From Bosea sp. AS-1 (GTDB lineage: Bacteria > Pseudomonadota > Alphaproteobacteria > Rhizobiales > Beijerinckiaceae): a stretch of 64,000 nucleotides of DNA. The notes beneath the pieces were generated by a model, which worked only from the letters and a program-made list of their open reading frames with translations, was not told the origin of the DNA and made no database searches. This document shows, piece by piece, positions 28,100 to 37,691 of the stretch. Numbering within the stretch: position 1 is the stretch's first letter; every line of letters starts with the position of its first letter. The translations under genes were made by a program, and so were the position numbers. The stretch spans positions 186,001-250,000 of the forward strand of contig NZ_CP022372.1 in the NCBI RefSeq assembly GCF_002220095.1. Reading direction: 5' to 3'.

Positions 28100-28564
28100 A
28101 TGGCTCTCGACGACGACATGGCCTTGCTGGCCCGGCAGCCGCTGCTGAGCCTGATGGAACGCGATGCACTGCGGTTGCTGGCTTTCGCTGCCGAAAGCCG
28201 CATCCTGCGGGCCGGCGACGTGCTGTTTCGCGCCGGCGAGCCGTCCGACGGCGCCGTGCTTGTCGTTTCCGGAGCGGTGGCGCTGACGGCGCAGGAGGAT
28301 GGCCAGCCCGCCAGCGAGATCGTCGGTCCCGGAGCAATGATCGGCGAGCTCGCCCTGTTCACCTCGGTGCCCCGGCAGGTCACGGCCATCGCCCGTGAGC
28401 CGACGCAGATCATGCGGTTGCCGCGCAGCGTGATGCGCCGCGTTCTCGGCGAATCGCCGAATTCGGCGGAGGCGATCGTCGAGGCGATCGGAGACCGACT
28501 ACGGGGTTTCGTCGGAGAGCTGTCCGCGGTGCAGGCGGCGCTTGGCGCGATCGATCGCAAGTAG
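28100..28564 (+). CDS. Stand-alone cyclic nucleotide-binding domain protein
   Basis: A 154-residue Crp-type cNMP-binding beta barrel followed by a helix. ILRAGDVLFRAGEPSDGAVLVVSGAVAL and GPGAMIGELALFTSVPRQVTAIA show the barrel and the phosphate-binding cassette (GELALF...R), so nucleotide binding is plausible. There is no helix-turn-helix and no enzymatic domain, so it cannot act as an ordinary Crp regulator. It is 3 bases after the cenR-like gene, implying cotranscription and perhaps a shared pathway. Confidence 0.78.
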   Translation: MALDDDMALLARQPLLSLMERDALRLLAFAAESRILRAGDVLFRAGEPSDGAVLVVSGAVALTAQEDGQPASEIVGPGAMIGELALFTSVPRQVTAIAREPTQIMRLPRSVMRRVLGESPNSAEAIVEAIGDRLRGFVGELSAVQAALGAIDRK

Positions 28565-28578
28565 CGGACGACGCCGGG

Positions 28579-29496
28579 TCAGGCGGCTGGCGGGTGCCGA
28601 GCGGCGCGGATGGCGGCGAATTTCGGCCACAGGATGTTGACGCAGAGCCCCGCCAGGACGAGGCCTGCCGCCAGGAACTTCCAGCCAGGTAAAGGCTCGC
28701 CCAGCCAGATCGCGGCGGCGCCCATGCCGAAGACCGGAACGAGCAGGGACGTTGGCGCCACCGTGGCGGCCGTGTAGCGCGAGAGCAGCCAGCCCCACAG
28801 GGCAAAGCCGAACATGACGTTGCCCACAGCCTGCCAGATCGCGGCGGCCCAGGCCACGATGGGCGCGCCGATGAGGCCGCCTTGGATTGCTGACCAACCT
28901 TCGATGCACCAGGACAGGGCGAAAAGTGGCGGCACGGCAAAGAGGCTCGTCCAGACGACATAGGCCAGCATGTCGACATTGGGGGTGCTGCGCGCCACGA
29001 TATTGCCGCCGGCCCAGCAAATTGCGGCGCCGAGGATCAGGATGACCCCGAGCGGGGTCGTCGTGCCGTCGGTGTGCCAGAGAATCACGACGATGCCGGC
29101 AGCGGCGAGCAGGAGGCCGGCGATCTGGAAAGGCTGGACGCGTTCACGGGTGATCGCCGCGGCGAGCAGGATCGTGAAGAAGGATTGCGACTGCACCACG
29201 AGAGAGGCGAGGCCCGGCGTGATGAAGCCTTTGATGGCGATGAACAGCAGCCCGAATTGGCCTGCACCGATCAGGAAGCCATAGGCGGCAAGCTTGCTCC
29301 AGGGCACGTCCGGCCGCTTGAGGAAGAAGACCATCGGCAACAGCGCGAAGGTGAAGCGCAGGCAGGCAAAGAGCAGCGGCGGAAAATGCTCGACGCCGAT
29401 GCGGATGACGACGAAATTCGTGCCCCAGACCACCATCACGGCCAGGGTCAGCAGCGCGTCGCGCAGGGATAGCGATGTCGAAAGGGGGCGCTGCAA
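28579..29496 (-). CDS. EamA/DMT-family transporter
   Basis: A 305-residue inner-membrane protein with about ten transmembrane helices and two EamA repeats, in the drug/metabolite transporter superfamily (exporters of amino acids and metabolites). The first repeat starts with ALLTLAVMVVWGTNFVVIRIG, the second with LGVILILGAAICWAGGNIVAR. The substrate is unknown; the sequence resembles the YedA/RhaT-like group annotated as O-acetylserine/cysteine exporters. It ends 14 bases from the convergent cNMP-domain gene. Confidence 0.82.
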   Translation of the reverse strand: MQRPLSTSLSLRDALLTLAVMVVWGTNFVVIRIGVEHFPPLLFACLRFTFALLPMVFFLKRPDVPWSKLAAYGFLIGAGQFGLLFIAIKGFITPGLASLVVQSQSFFTILLAAAITRERVQPFQIAGLLLAAAGIVVILWHTDGTTTPLGVILILGAAICWAGGNIVARSTPNVDMLAYVVWTSLFAVPPLFALSWCIEGWSAIQGGLIGAPIVAWAAAIWQAVGNVMFGFALWGWLLSRYTAATVAPTSLLVPVFGMGAAAIWLGEPLPGWKFLAAGLVLAGLCVNILWPKFAAIRAARHPPAA

Positions 29497-29642
29497 CGGC
29501 TCGGTCTTGCGAAGGCCCGACCGGCGGCCGAGCGCTGCGCGCTATATCATGAAGACGGTCGAGCCGGGCGGTGCGGTGCAACATGGCCGGGGCGCTGCCG
29601 ACACATGGGCTTGGCCCCGCCTGCCCTCTGCGGAGGTTGGCG

Positions 29643-30458
29643 TCAGAGCTCCAGCGTCACCGTAACCGGGACGTGATCCGAAGGGCGTTCCCAGCCGCGC
29701 GCTTCGCGCAGGAAGGTGAGGTCGCGCAAGGCCGGCTTCAGCGCGTCCGAGAGCCAGATGTGGTCGAGCCGGCGGCCGCGATTGGAGGCTTCCCAGTCCT
29801 GCGCGCGATAACTCCACCAGGAATAGAGCTTTTCGGGCTCGGGCTTGAGTGTGCGCGCAGCGTCGGTCCAGCCGAGCTCGCTGCGCAGTTTCTCCAGCGT
29901 CGTCGTCTCGATCGGCGTGTGGCTGACCACATCGAGGAGCTGCTTGTGGCTCCAGACGTCATGCTCCAGCGGCGCGATGTTGAGATCACCGAGCAGGATC
30001 GCCGGCCGGTCGGTCGGCTTCTTGGTCACGCCCCAGGCTCCGAGCTCGTCGAGGAAAGCGAGCTTATGGGCGAATTTGTCGTTTTTGGCGGGGTCCGGGA
30101 TATCGCCGCCGGCCGGGATGTAGAAATTATGGATGGCGACACCGGCGGCCGCACCGGCTGCCTTGTCGAGCGTCACCGTCATGTGCCGGGCGTCGTTGCG
30201 GCCGCACATCGACATCGCCTCCTTCTCGCTGAAGGGCAGCTTCGAGACGATGGCGACGCCGTTATAGCCCTTCTGGCCGATGAAGGCCTGGTGCACATAG
30301 CCGAGCCGATGGAAGTCCTTGGCCGGGAACTGCTCGTCCGGCGTCTTGGTCTCCTGAAGGCAAAGAACGTCGGGCGCGTGGCGGGTGAGGAACTCGCCGA
30401 CCATGCCGATGCGCAGGCGGACGGAATTGATGTTCCAGCTCGTGACGGTGAGTTGCAC
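29643..30458 (-). CDS. xth: Exodeoxyribonuclease III
   Basis: A 271-residue Mg-dependent AP endonuclease/3'-exonuclease of the EEP fold used in base-excision repair. TSWNINSVRLRIG, LCLQETKTPDEQFP (catalytic Glu), the YIPAGGD loop, LLGDLNIAP (Asp-Asn) and RLDHIW plus PSDHVPV (Asp-His) are all present. The start is taken as GTG 30458 (QLTVTSWNIN), matching homologue length; an ATG 17 codons upstream is in frame but gives an unusual extension. The 146-bp gap to the EamA gene shows nothing clear. Confidence 0.9.
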   Translation of the reverse strand: MQLTVTSWNINSVRLRIGMVGEFLTRHAPDVLCLQETKTPDEQFPAKDFHRLGYVHQAFIGQKGYNGVAIVSKLPFSEKEAMSMCGRNDARHMTVTLDKAAGAAAGVAIHNFYIPAGGDIPDPAKNDKFAHKLAFLDELGAWGVTKKPTDRPAILLGDLNIAPLEHDVWSHKQLLDVVSHTPIETTTLEKLRSELGWTDAARTLKPEPEKLYSWWSYRAQDWEASNRGRRLDHIWLSDALKPALRDLTFLREARGWERPSDHVPVTVTLEL

Positions 30459-30508
30459 GCGAAGATTCCGGCAAAGAGGGAGGCCGGAAACTGGGTCGTC
30501 AGACGGCA

Positions 30509-30537
30509 AAAGGCAAGCCGTTTCGGGGCTTGCCTTT
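30509..30537 (-). terminator. Intrinsic terminator of the LolA gene
   Basis: An 11-bp perfect stem (30509-30519 with 30527-30537) follows the minus-strand LolA stop and ends in a TTTT run on that strand. Confidence 0.8.
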
Positions 30538-30543
30538 GAGAGC

Positions 30544-31401
30544 TCAGAGGGTGCGCTGGTAATCGATCACGAAATTCTTGGGGTCGGCCCGGCGCTGAAG
30601 GCTGAGATTGTAGAGCGAGACCGCGGTCTCGTAGCCTTGCGGGTCGATCACCACCCATTGCCGCAACTCGTTGGCGACGAGATCGAATTTCAGCGTGATC
30701 TTCGAGGTGCCGCCGAGCGTCGAGCGATCCTCGATCCGGACGGAGAGAATGTCGCCATCGACGCTGGCGCTGGTGATGGTGCCTTCACGGCTCAAGTCCA
30801 TCTTCTCGCGCACCAGGAATTTCAGAGGCGTCTGGCCGATCGAATAGACGTCCTGCGTGCCCAGGCGCTTGTCGCGCACGGCGACGGAGGTGCCGTCGGC
30901 GATGACCTCGGTCGTCGCGGGTGGCTCGTATTCGAAGCGCATCTTGCCGGGGCGCTGGATGTAGACACGGCCTTCCAGGCGCTTCCCGTTGTTGGCGAAC
31001 TGGATGAAATTGCCCTGCAGCGTGGTGAAGCTGTTGAGATAGGCGTTGAGCCGCTCGATCGCTTCTTCCTGTGTCGCCGGTGGCGGCAGCTTCGTCTTGG
31101 CCGGGGCGGGGGCCGGCTTGGCCGCCTCAGGCTTCGCTGTTGTCGTGGCTGGAGCCGCCGTCGTCGCGACGACGGGGCTGGCAGCCTCCGCTGCCGGAGC
31201 GTCGTTCGAGGCGGTGCGCGACTGGCCGAGATCGGCAGGACGGATCGGCGGAAGCGGGATCGGACGCGGCTTGGCGGCGGCAGGCTTGGCCGCGGCGGGC
31301 TTCGGCGGCTGCAACTGCAACGGCTGCGCCTGCGCCGACACGGTGCCGTAGCCCAGCGCTACTGTCAGGACCGAAACCCGAAGGATCGGGATCACTTTCA
31401 T
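30544..31401 (-). CDS. lolA: Outer-membrane lipoprotein carrier LolA-like protein
   Basis: A 285-residue periplasmic protein. A signal peptide (about 1-24, ending AQA) is followed by a long Pro/Ala/Lys linker (about 25-115) and then a LolA-type half-barrel starting at LNAYLNSFTTLQGNFIQF; GRVYIQRPGKMRFEYEPP is the family core. LolA carries lipoproteins from LolCDE to the outer membrane. The long low-complexity insertion before the fold is unusual compared with enterobacterial LolA but frequent in rhizobia. ATG 31401 is chosen over an upstream start without a signal peptide. It is downstream of ftsK, as in many proteobacteria. Confidence 0.82.
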   Translation of the reverse strand: MKVIPILRVSVLTVALGYGTVSAQAQPLQLQPPKPAAAKPAAAKPRPIPLPPIRPADLGQSRTASNDAPAAEAASPVVATTAAPATTTAKPEAAKPAPAPAKTKLPPPATQEEAIERLNAYLNSFTTLQGNFIQFANNGKRLEGRVYIQRPGKMRFEYEPPATTEVIADGTSVAVRDKRLGTQDVYSIGQTPLKFLVREKMDLSREGTITSASVDGDILSVRIEDRSTLGGTSKITLKFDLVANELRQWVVIDPQGYETAVSLYNLSLQRRADPKNFVIDYQRTL

Positions 31402-31589
31402 GAGCAAACCTGCTCCACTCCCTGTCCTGCGGCGACCCTCATGCCGACATGATGCGTGGCGGCTCCGGCCGCAGCGAGGGACCGCTTCTCCCGGTCTCAA
31501 CGCTTTCCATACTGCCGAGGTTGCAGCAACGTGATGGCAATTTGAGGACCGGCATCCGCTAGCGCAAGTCCTCCCGCACGGTGCTGCGG

Positions 31590-34199
31590 CTATTCGTCGT
31601 CGCCGTGACCTTGGGTTTCGACGAGGATTTCGCGTTTACCGGCGTGGTTGGCGGGACCGACGATGCCCTCGTTCTCCATGCGCTCCATGATGGATGCGGC
31701 GCGGTTGTAGCCGATCTGGAGGCGTCGCTGGATGTAGGAGGTCGAGGCCTTCTTGTCGCGCAGCACGACGGCGACGGCCTGCTCGTAGGGGTCGTCGGAG
31801 TCGACGGAACCCATGCCGGTCTTGTCGAAGACGGCGCCGTCCTCGCCCTCCTCGCCCTCCTCTTCCTCGGAGGTGACGGCGTCGAGATATTGCGGCCGCC
31901 CTTGCGTCTTGAGATGGGCGACGACCTTCTCGACCTCGTTGTCCGAGACGAAGGGGCCGTGCACGCGGGTGATGCGGCCGCCGCCGGCCATGTAGAGCAT
32001 GTCGCCCTGGCCCAAGAGCTGCTCGGCACCCATCTCGCCGAGGATCGTGCGCGAGTCGATCTTGCTCGTGACCTGGAAGGAGATCCGGGTCGGGAAGTTC
32101 GCCTTGATCGTGCCGGTGATGACGTCGACCGAGGGCCTTTGGGTGGCCAGCACGACGTGGATGCCGGCGGCACGGGCCATCTGGGCGAGCCGCTGGATCG
32201 TACCCTCGATCTCCTTGCCGGCGACCATCATCAGATCGGCCATCTCGTCGACGATGACGACGATATAGGGCAGAGGCTCGAGGTCCATGACCTCCTCCTC
32301 GTAGATCGCCTCGCCGCTGTGCTTGTCGAAGCCTGTCTGGACCGTGCGGGTGATGATCTCGCCGGCGGCCTTGGCCTCGCCGACCCTGGCGTTGAAGCCG
32401 TCGATGTTGCGCACCGAGAGCTTCGACATCTTCTTGTAGCGCTCCTCCATCTCGCGCACCGCCCATTTCAGGGCGACGACCGCCTTCTTCGGATCGGTGA
32501 CGACGGGGGTGAGCAGATGCGGGATGCCGTCATAGACGGAGAGCTCCAGCATCTTGGGATCGACCATGATCAGGCGGCACTGCTCCGGCTTGAGCCGGTA
32601 GAGGATCGACAGGATCATGGTGTTGATCGCGACGGACTTGCCCGAGCCGGTGGTGCCCGCCACGAGCAGGTGGGGCATACGCGCCAGATCCGCGATCACC
32701 GGCTCGCCGCCGATGGTCTTGCCGAGGCAGAGGGCGAGCTTGTGCTTGGTCGCCTCGAAATCCTGGCTGGCGAGGAGCTCGCGCAGGAAGACGGTCTCGC
32801 GCTTGCTGTTGGGCAGCTCGATGCCGATGGCGTTCTTGCCCTGCACCACCGCGACCCGCGCCGACACCGCGCTCATCGAACGCGCGATGTCGTCCGCCAG
32901 CGAAATCACACGCGACGACTTCGTCCCCGGAGCTGGCTCCAGCTCGTACAGCGTCACAACAGGGCCGGGCCGGACCTGCGTGATCTCGCCGCGCACGCCG
33001 AAATCCTCGAGCACGCCTTCGAGCAGCGTGGCGTTCTGTTCCAAAGCGTCGGTCGAGAGGGCATTGGCGGCGATCTTCTTCGGCTCGGCCAGATAAGTCA
33101 GCGGCGGCAATTCGAAGGAATCGCGGTCGAGGAAGGAGGGCTGGGCCTCGCGCTGCATGCGCTTGCCCGGCTTGGGCGCGGGAGCGGGCGCCGTTACGCG
33201 GGGTGCATTGAGGTCGCGCAGGTCCTGCGCATCGTCGATGTCGAAGGGTGGATCGTCGTCGAAATCACGAGCCGCGGGAGCGCGCGCGCCGGGCAGTGGT
33301 TCGGGATCGAAATTCGGCAGGGACTGGCGCGGTGCCGGCCCGGCGCCGAATTGCGGTTCGCGGCGGACGCGACCGGCGTTCGCCTGTGGTGTCGGGCCGG
33401 TGTCGACGGCGGGCTCGGGCGGGTGCGGCAGGCGGCGCAGGATCGCGGCGCGCAGCGCCATCGCGCCATGGGCAAGCCAGCCGATGAGGATCACGGCGAT
33501 GCCGGGCTCTTCATCGCCACGCTCCTCGCCGTCGGACAGGCCGTCATCGGTTTCGTCATCGAGGACCGGATCCTCGTCATGGACGAAGCCGAAGCCGGCA
33601 GCGGCGGTGACGGCAAGAATTGCGATGCCGGCATAGAGGAAACCGACGAGGCTCGCGACCGCACCGCCCGCGATTCCGGCGATGTTGCGCGTGCCGAAGA
33701 GCAGGCCGTCGCCGACAACGCCGCCCATGCCGGTCGGCAGGGGCCAGCGCGGCGTGGCTGGCAGCGCGCTGGCGACGGCGGCGGCCGCGGCGATGCCGAT
33801 GACCCAGAGGCCGAGCTTGAGCGCGCCGCGGTCGAAGAGATGGAAGCGAATCAGCCGCAGCGCCCAGATCATCGGCGGAAAGAGCAGGGCGATGACGCCG
33901 AGGCCGACGAGCTGCATCAGCAGATCGGCGATCATCGCACCCGGTCGGCCGAGCCAGTTGCGCACGGCGCCGTTGGTGGCGTTGTTGAGGCTCGGATCGT
34001 CGACCGACCAGCTCGCAAGGGCGAGCGCGACGACGACCATCAGCGCGAGCAGCCCGAGCCCGATCAGCTCGGAGGCGCGGCGCGACAGGAACTCCCGCAC
34101 CGGATCGGGCAGGCGGTCCATGAGCGATCGGGAGCGGCGGATGGTGCGCATGCGGCTTCGGGTCGTATTCCGGGCTTTGGGCCGCCTCATGCCGGCCAT
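31590..34199 (-). CDS. ftsK: DNA translocase FtsK
   Basis: An 869-residue septal DNA pump. Four transmembrane helices lie in the first 200 residues, after a very basic N-terminus. An acidic Pro-rich linker follows to about residue 400. The motor domain has Walker A GTTGSGKS at about 515-525 and Walker [11 protein letters not shown]. The C-terminal gamma winged helix ([27 protein letters not shown]) reads KOPS sites and activates XerCD. ATG 34199 is used; in-frame ATGs at 34151 and 34121 could also serve. A perfect CtrA box lies 26 bases before the start. Confidence 0.94.
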   Translation of the reverse strand: MAGMRRPKARNTTRSRMRTIRRSRSLMDRLPDPVREFLSRRASELIGLGLLALMVVVALALASWSVDDPSLNNATNGAVRNWLGRPGAMIADLLMQLVGLGVIALLFPPMIWALRLIRFHLFDRGALKLGLWVIGIAAAAAVASALPATPRWPLPTGMGGVVGDGLLFGTRNIAGIAGGAVASLVGFLYAGIAILAVTAAAGFGFVHDEDPVLDDETDDGLSDGEERGDEEPGIAVILIGWLAHGAMALRAAILRRLPHPPEPAVDTGPTPQANAGRVRREPQFGAGPAPRQSLPNFDPEPLPGARAPAARDFDDDPPFDIDDAQDLRDLNAPRVTAPAPAPKPGKRMQREAQPSFLDRDSFELPPLTYLAEPKKIAANALSTDALEQNATLLEGVLEDFGVRGEITQVRPGPVVTLYELEPAPGTKSSRVISLADDIARSMSAVSARVAVVQGKNAIGIELPNSKRETVFLRELLASQDFEATKHKLALCLGKTIGGEPVIADLARMPHLLVAGTTGSGKSVAINTMILSILYRLKPEQCRLIMVDPKMLELSVYDGIPHLLTPVVTDPKKAVVALKWAVREMEERYKKMSKLSVRNIDGFNARVGEAKAAGEIITRTVQTGFDKHSGEAIYEEEVMDLEPLPYIVVIVDEMADLMMVAGKEIEGTIQRLAQMARAAGIHVVLATQRPSVDVITGTIKANFPTRISFQVTSKIDSRTILGEMGAEQLLGQGDMLYMAGGGRITRVHGPFVSDNEVEKVVAHLKTQGRPQYLDAVTSEEEEGEEGEDGAVFDKTGMGSVDSDDPYEQAVAVVLRDKKASTSYIQRRLQIGYNRAASIMERMENEGIVGPANHAGKREILVETQGHGDDE

Positions 34200-34225
34200 A
34201 TCTCCATCAGGTTAGGAAGCTGTGG

Positions 34226-34241
34226 TTAAGGCTCGCTTAAC
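34226..34241. promoter_or_regulatory. CtrA box upstream of ftsK
   Basis: TTAAGGCTCGCTTAAC matches TTAA-N7-TTAA with the trailing C. It sits 26 bases upstream of the ftsK start and about 110 bases before the plus-strand monooxygenase-like gene. Confidence 0.7.
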
Positions 34242-34337
34242 CTTGAAGCCGCCGAGCAGGATTGCTGCCGTCGGCCGTCATGATGATGCGCGAGCATTCT
34301 CGCTGTCGATATTGGCAAATCAATGCCGTTGCAGGAC

Positions 34338-34344
34338 GAGGAGG
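34338..34344 (+). promoter_or_regulatory. Strong ribosome-binding site fixing the 34350 start
   Basis: GAGGAGG lies 5 bases before ATG 34350. This decides against the in-frame ATG at 34323, which has no such site. Confidence 0.75.
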
Positions 34345-34349
34345 CGGCC

Positions 34350-34673
34350 ATGGCAGCCAAGCAAGCATCCATCGCCCGGATCTGGCGCGGGCGGACCCGG
34401 CGCGACAAGGCGGATGCCTACGCCGTCTATCAAGAGAGCGAGGGGGTGGCACTGCTGCGGCAGAAGGCTCTCGGCGTGCAGATGTTTCGTCAGGACCGGC
34501 CGGAGGAGAGCGAGTTCGTGGTGATCTCGTATTGGGAGAGCATCGAGGCGATGTCGCGCTTCGCTGGGTCCGATCCCCGCAAGATTCACCATCTGCCGCG
34601 CGATGCGGACTTTCTGATCGCGTTGCCGGAGGGTGTCGAGGTTCTTGAGATCGTCGTGAACGAGCCTGCCTGA
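34350..34673 (+). CDS. Small ABM-like dimeric alpha/beta-barrel protein
   Basis: A 107-residue cytosolic protein whose pattern (IARIWRGRTRRDKADAYAVYQ, then EFVVISYWESIEAMSRFAG) fits the antibiotic-biosynthesis-monooxygenase / stress-responsive ferredoxin-like fold: a strand with a helix, then a strand ending in SYW, and a helix with SRFAG. No haem- or cofactor-binding residues can be assigned, so the reaction is unknown. It is a single gene divergent from ftsK and convergent with amtB. Confidence 0.6.
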   Translation: MAAKQASIARIWRGRTRRDKADAYAVYQESEGVALLRQKALGVQMFRQDRPEESEFVVISYWESIEAMSRFAGSDPRKIHHLPRDADFLIALPEGVEVLEIVVNEPA

Positions 34674-34693
34674 GACGGCTGGATCATGAAAAA

Positions 34694-34715
34694 CCCCGGC
34701 GGTTTCCCGCCGGGG
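34694..34715 (-). terminator. Intrinsic terminator of the glnK-amtB operon
   Basis: A perfect 9-bp GC stem (34694-34702 with 34707-34715) is followed on the minus strand by TTTTT. It lies 33 bases past the amtB stop, and the parS-like site lies between the two. Confidence 0.85.
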
Positions 34716-34719
34716 TCGT

Positions 34720-34735
34720 GGTTTCACGTGAATCG
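34720..34735. promoter_or_regulatory. Variant parS-like site after amtB
   Basis: GGTTTCACGTGAATCG keeps the 12-base core GTTTCACGTGAA of parS, with three mismatches in 16. It has the same position-14 T, and so the same GAATC motif, as the site in oriC. Confidence 0.5.
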
Positions 34736-34747
34736 TCCAGCAGATGA

Positions 34748-36103
34748 TCAGATGTTGTAGGCGCGCTCGCCATGCTCGGCGATGTCGAGGCCCTCGCGCT
34801 CCTGATCGGAGGTGACACGCAATCCGACGACAACGTCGACGATCTTGTAGAGGATGAAGGAGCCAATACCGCTCCAGAGCACGGCGATCGCGACGGCGAC
34901 GAACTGCTTCCAGACCTGAGCGCCCATCGCGTAGTCGGCGACGCCGACGCCGCCCAAAGCCGGCGAGACGAAGATGCCGGTGCCGATCGAACCGATGATG
35001 CCGCCGACGCCGTGGACGCCGAAGACGTCGAGCGAATCATCGTAGCCGAGCGCGTTCTTCACCGTGGTGCAGAAGAAGAAGCAGACGATGCCGGCGACGA
35101 TGCCGAGCACGATCGCTCCCATCGGCCCGACGAGTCCGGCGGCCGGGGTGATGGCGACGAGGCCGGCAACGATGCCCGAGAGCATGCCCAGCAGCGAAGG
35201 CTTGCCCTTGACCACCCATTCGATGAAGAGCCAGCCGAGGCCGGCGCCCGCTGTTGCGACGAAGGTGTTGATCATGGCGAGCGCCGCGCCGGCGGTCGCC
35301 TCGAGGTTCGAGCCGGCGTTGAAGCCGAACCAGCCGACCCAGAGCACGGCGGTGCCGATGAAGGTCATGGTCAGCGAGTGGGGCGTCATCAGCTCCTTGC
35401 CGTAGCCGATGCGCTTGCCGAGCAAGAGCGCGCCGACCAGGGCCGCGATACCGGCATTGATATGCACGACGGTGCCGCCAGCGAAATCGAGCGCGCCGAG
35501 GGTGAAGAGATAGCCTTCGGAGAACCAGACCATGTGGGCGATCGGGAAATAGACGAAGCTGCCCCAGAGCACGACGAACAGCACCAGCGCCGAGAACTTC
35601 ATGCGCTCGACGAGGCCGCCGACGATGAGTGCGGGCGTGATCATCGCGAAGGTCATCTGGAAGCAGATGAAGACGTATTCGGGGATCACGACGCCCTTGG
35701 TGAAGGTGTCGGAGGTCGAGTCATTGGTCACGCCGGCGAGGAAGGCTTTCGAGAAGGAGCCGACGAAGCTGGTGAGGGAGCCGCCGCTGGTGAAGGCCAG
35801 GCTGTAGCCGTAGATCACCCAGATCAGGCACATGATAATCGCCGTGGCGGTGATCTGGCTCATCACGGAGAGCATGTTCTTCGAGCGGGCGAGACCACCG
35901 TAGAACAGCGCCAGCCCCGGCAGCGTCATGAAGAGAACGAGGAGCGAGGACACCAGCATCCAGGCGGTATCGCCCTTGTTGGGCACGGCGGCGGCCGCCG
36001 CCGGCGCCTCGGGCGCTGCCGTCTGGGCGAAGGCTACGCCGGCGCCGAGCGCGGCGAACGCGAGGCCGGTCGCTCCGGCCCGCAGGAAAGTCCTGAAATT
36101 CAT
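34748..36103 (-). CDS. amtB: Ammonium transporter AmtB
   Basis: A 451-residue trimeric inner-membrane ammonium channel. A cleavable signal peptide (about 1-26, ending AFAQ) is followed by about eleven transmembrane helices; the Amt signature region DFAGGTVVHINAGIAALVGALLLG and the pore histidines (VHGVGGIIGSIGTG) are visible. Activity is blocked by unmodified GlnK in known systems. It follows glnK by 28 bases on the minus strand, the standard nitrogen-limitation operon, and ends in a strong terminator. Confidence 0.94.
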   Translation of the reverse strand: MNFRTFLRAGATGLAFAALGAGVAFAQTAAPEAPAAAAAVPNKGDTAWMLVSSLLVLFMTLPGLALFYGGLARSKNMLSVMSQITATAIIMCLIWVIYGYSLAFTSGGSLTSFVGSFSKAFLAGVTNDSTSDTFTKGVVIPEYVFICFQMTFAMITPALIVGGLVERMKFSALVLFVVLWGSFVYFPIAHMVWFSEGYLFTLGALDFAGGTVVHINAGIAALVGALLLGKRIGYGKELMTPHSLTMTFIGTAVLWVGWFGFNAGSNLEATAGAALAMINTFVATAGAGLGWLFIEWVVKGKPSLLGMLSGIVAGLVAITPAAGLVGPMGAIVLGIVAGIVCFFFCTTVKNALGYDDSLDVFGVHGVGGIIGSIGTGIFVSPALGGVGVADYAMGAQVWKQFVAVAIAVLWSGIGSFILYKIVDVVVGLRVTSDQEREGLDIAEHGERAYNI

Positions 36104-36131
36104 GGTTTGAAACTCCTGGAGGGTCGGATGC

Positions 36132-36582
<451 letters not shown>

Positions 36583-36704
36583 AGCGTTCCGCCGGCCGCG
36601 AAGCGGTAAGCCGAGGCGAAACGGGGCGCGATTCCGGCAAAGTGCCGAGATGAGTGCCTAAATCCTAGGCAATCGCCTGCGGCGCGCGCAGGCGCTCGAC
36701 CGGC

Positions 36705-37574
36705 TCAGGCGCGATCGGGTCGCGGGCGGATCAGCCCCTCCTGCGCCACCGAGGCGACGAGATTGCCCTGTCGGTCGAAAACCAGCCCGCGCGAAAAGCC
36801 GCGTGCGCCCGAGGTCGAGGGGCTGTCCTGCGCGTAGAGCAGCCAGTCATCGGCGCGGAAGGGGCGGTGGAACCAAAGGGCGTGGTCGAGGCTGGCACCC
36901 TGGATCTTCTGGTCGAAGACAGTGGTGCCATGGGCGATGAGGCTGGAATCGAGCAGCATCAGGTCAGAGGCATAGGCGAGCACGCTCCGGTGGAGGGCGG
37001 GCTCGTCCGGGAGCGGTTCCATCGCCCGGATCCAGACGTTGAACTTCGGTTCCATCTTGCCGCCGGTGCGATAGCGCTCAAGCTCGACCGGGCGAATCTC
37101 GATCGGCCGCTTGCGCTGGTAATAGGCCTGCACTGCGTCCGGCATGTGCGGCAGGATGCTACTGGCCATCTCCTCCCTGTCCGGCAGTTCCTCGGGCATC
37201 GGCACCTTCGGCATCGGCATCTGGTGCTCGTAGCCCGGCTCGTCGACCTGGAACGAAGCCGACATGGCGAAGATCGCCTCGCCCTTCTGGATGGCGAGCA
37301 CGCGCCTTGTGGTGAAGGAGCGACCGTCGCGCAAACGGTCAACCTCATAGACGATCGGTTGCTCCGGATCGCCCGGCAGAAGGAAATAGGCGTGCAGGGA
37401 ATGCGGCTGGCGGCCCTCGACAGTCTTGCACGCGGCATAGAGCGATTGCGCGATCACCTGACCGCCAAAGACACGCGGCCAGGTCGATTTAGGGCTGCGA
37501 CCCCGGAACAGATTGCTTTCAAGCCGCTCGAGATCGAGGATCGCTGTCAGGGAAGCGCTGATCTGCTGTGACAT
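36705..37574 (-). CDS. tesB: Acyl-CoA thioesterase II
   Basis: A 289-residue double-hotdog thioesterase hydrolysing medium- and long-chain acyl-CoA. VFGGQVIAQSLYAACKTV near residues 35-52 and SLHAYFLLPGD are typical of the first hotdog; LDHALWFHRPFRADDWLLYAQDSPS with the catalytic Asp/His region and ARGFSRGLVFDRQGNLVASVAQEG define the second. It is a single gene, divergent from the ubiquinone hydroxylase gene by 117 bases. Confidence 0.93.
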   Translation of the reverse strand: MSQQISASLTAILDLERLESNLFRGRSPKSTWPRVFGGQVIAQSLYAACKTVEGRQPHSLHAYFLLPGDPEQPIVYEVDRLRDGRSFTTRRVLAIQKGEAIFAMSASFQVDEPGYEHQMPMPKVPMPEELPDREEMASSILPHMPDAVQAYYQRKRPIEIRPVELERYRTGGKMEPKFNVWIRAMEPLPDEPALHRSVLAYASDLMLLDSSLIAHGTTVFDQKIQGASLDHALWFHRPFRADDWLLYAQDSPSTSGARGFSRGLVFDRQGNLVASVAQEGLIRPRPDRA

Positions 37575-37691
37575 GGGCCCTATCGCGGTCGGGTTGACGT
37601 TGGCAGCGGCGGCCCGCAGAGGAACAGCCGAGTTTCGCCTGCATCAGCACCGAGGCGTTCAGCCTCGTCAAGCGGCTCGCCGGGGAGAAGT

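Noticed and set aside
31581..34229. Open reading frame of about 880 codons on the plus strand
   Set aside because: Antisense shadow of ftsK; ftsK itself has all its domains.
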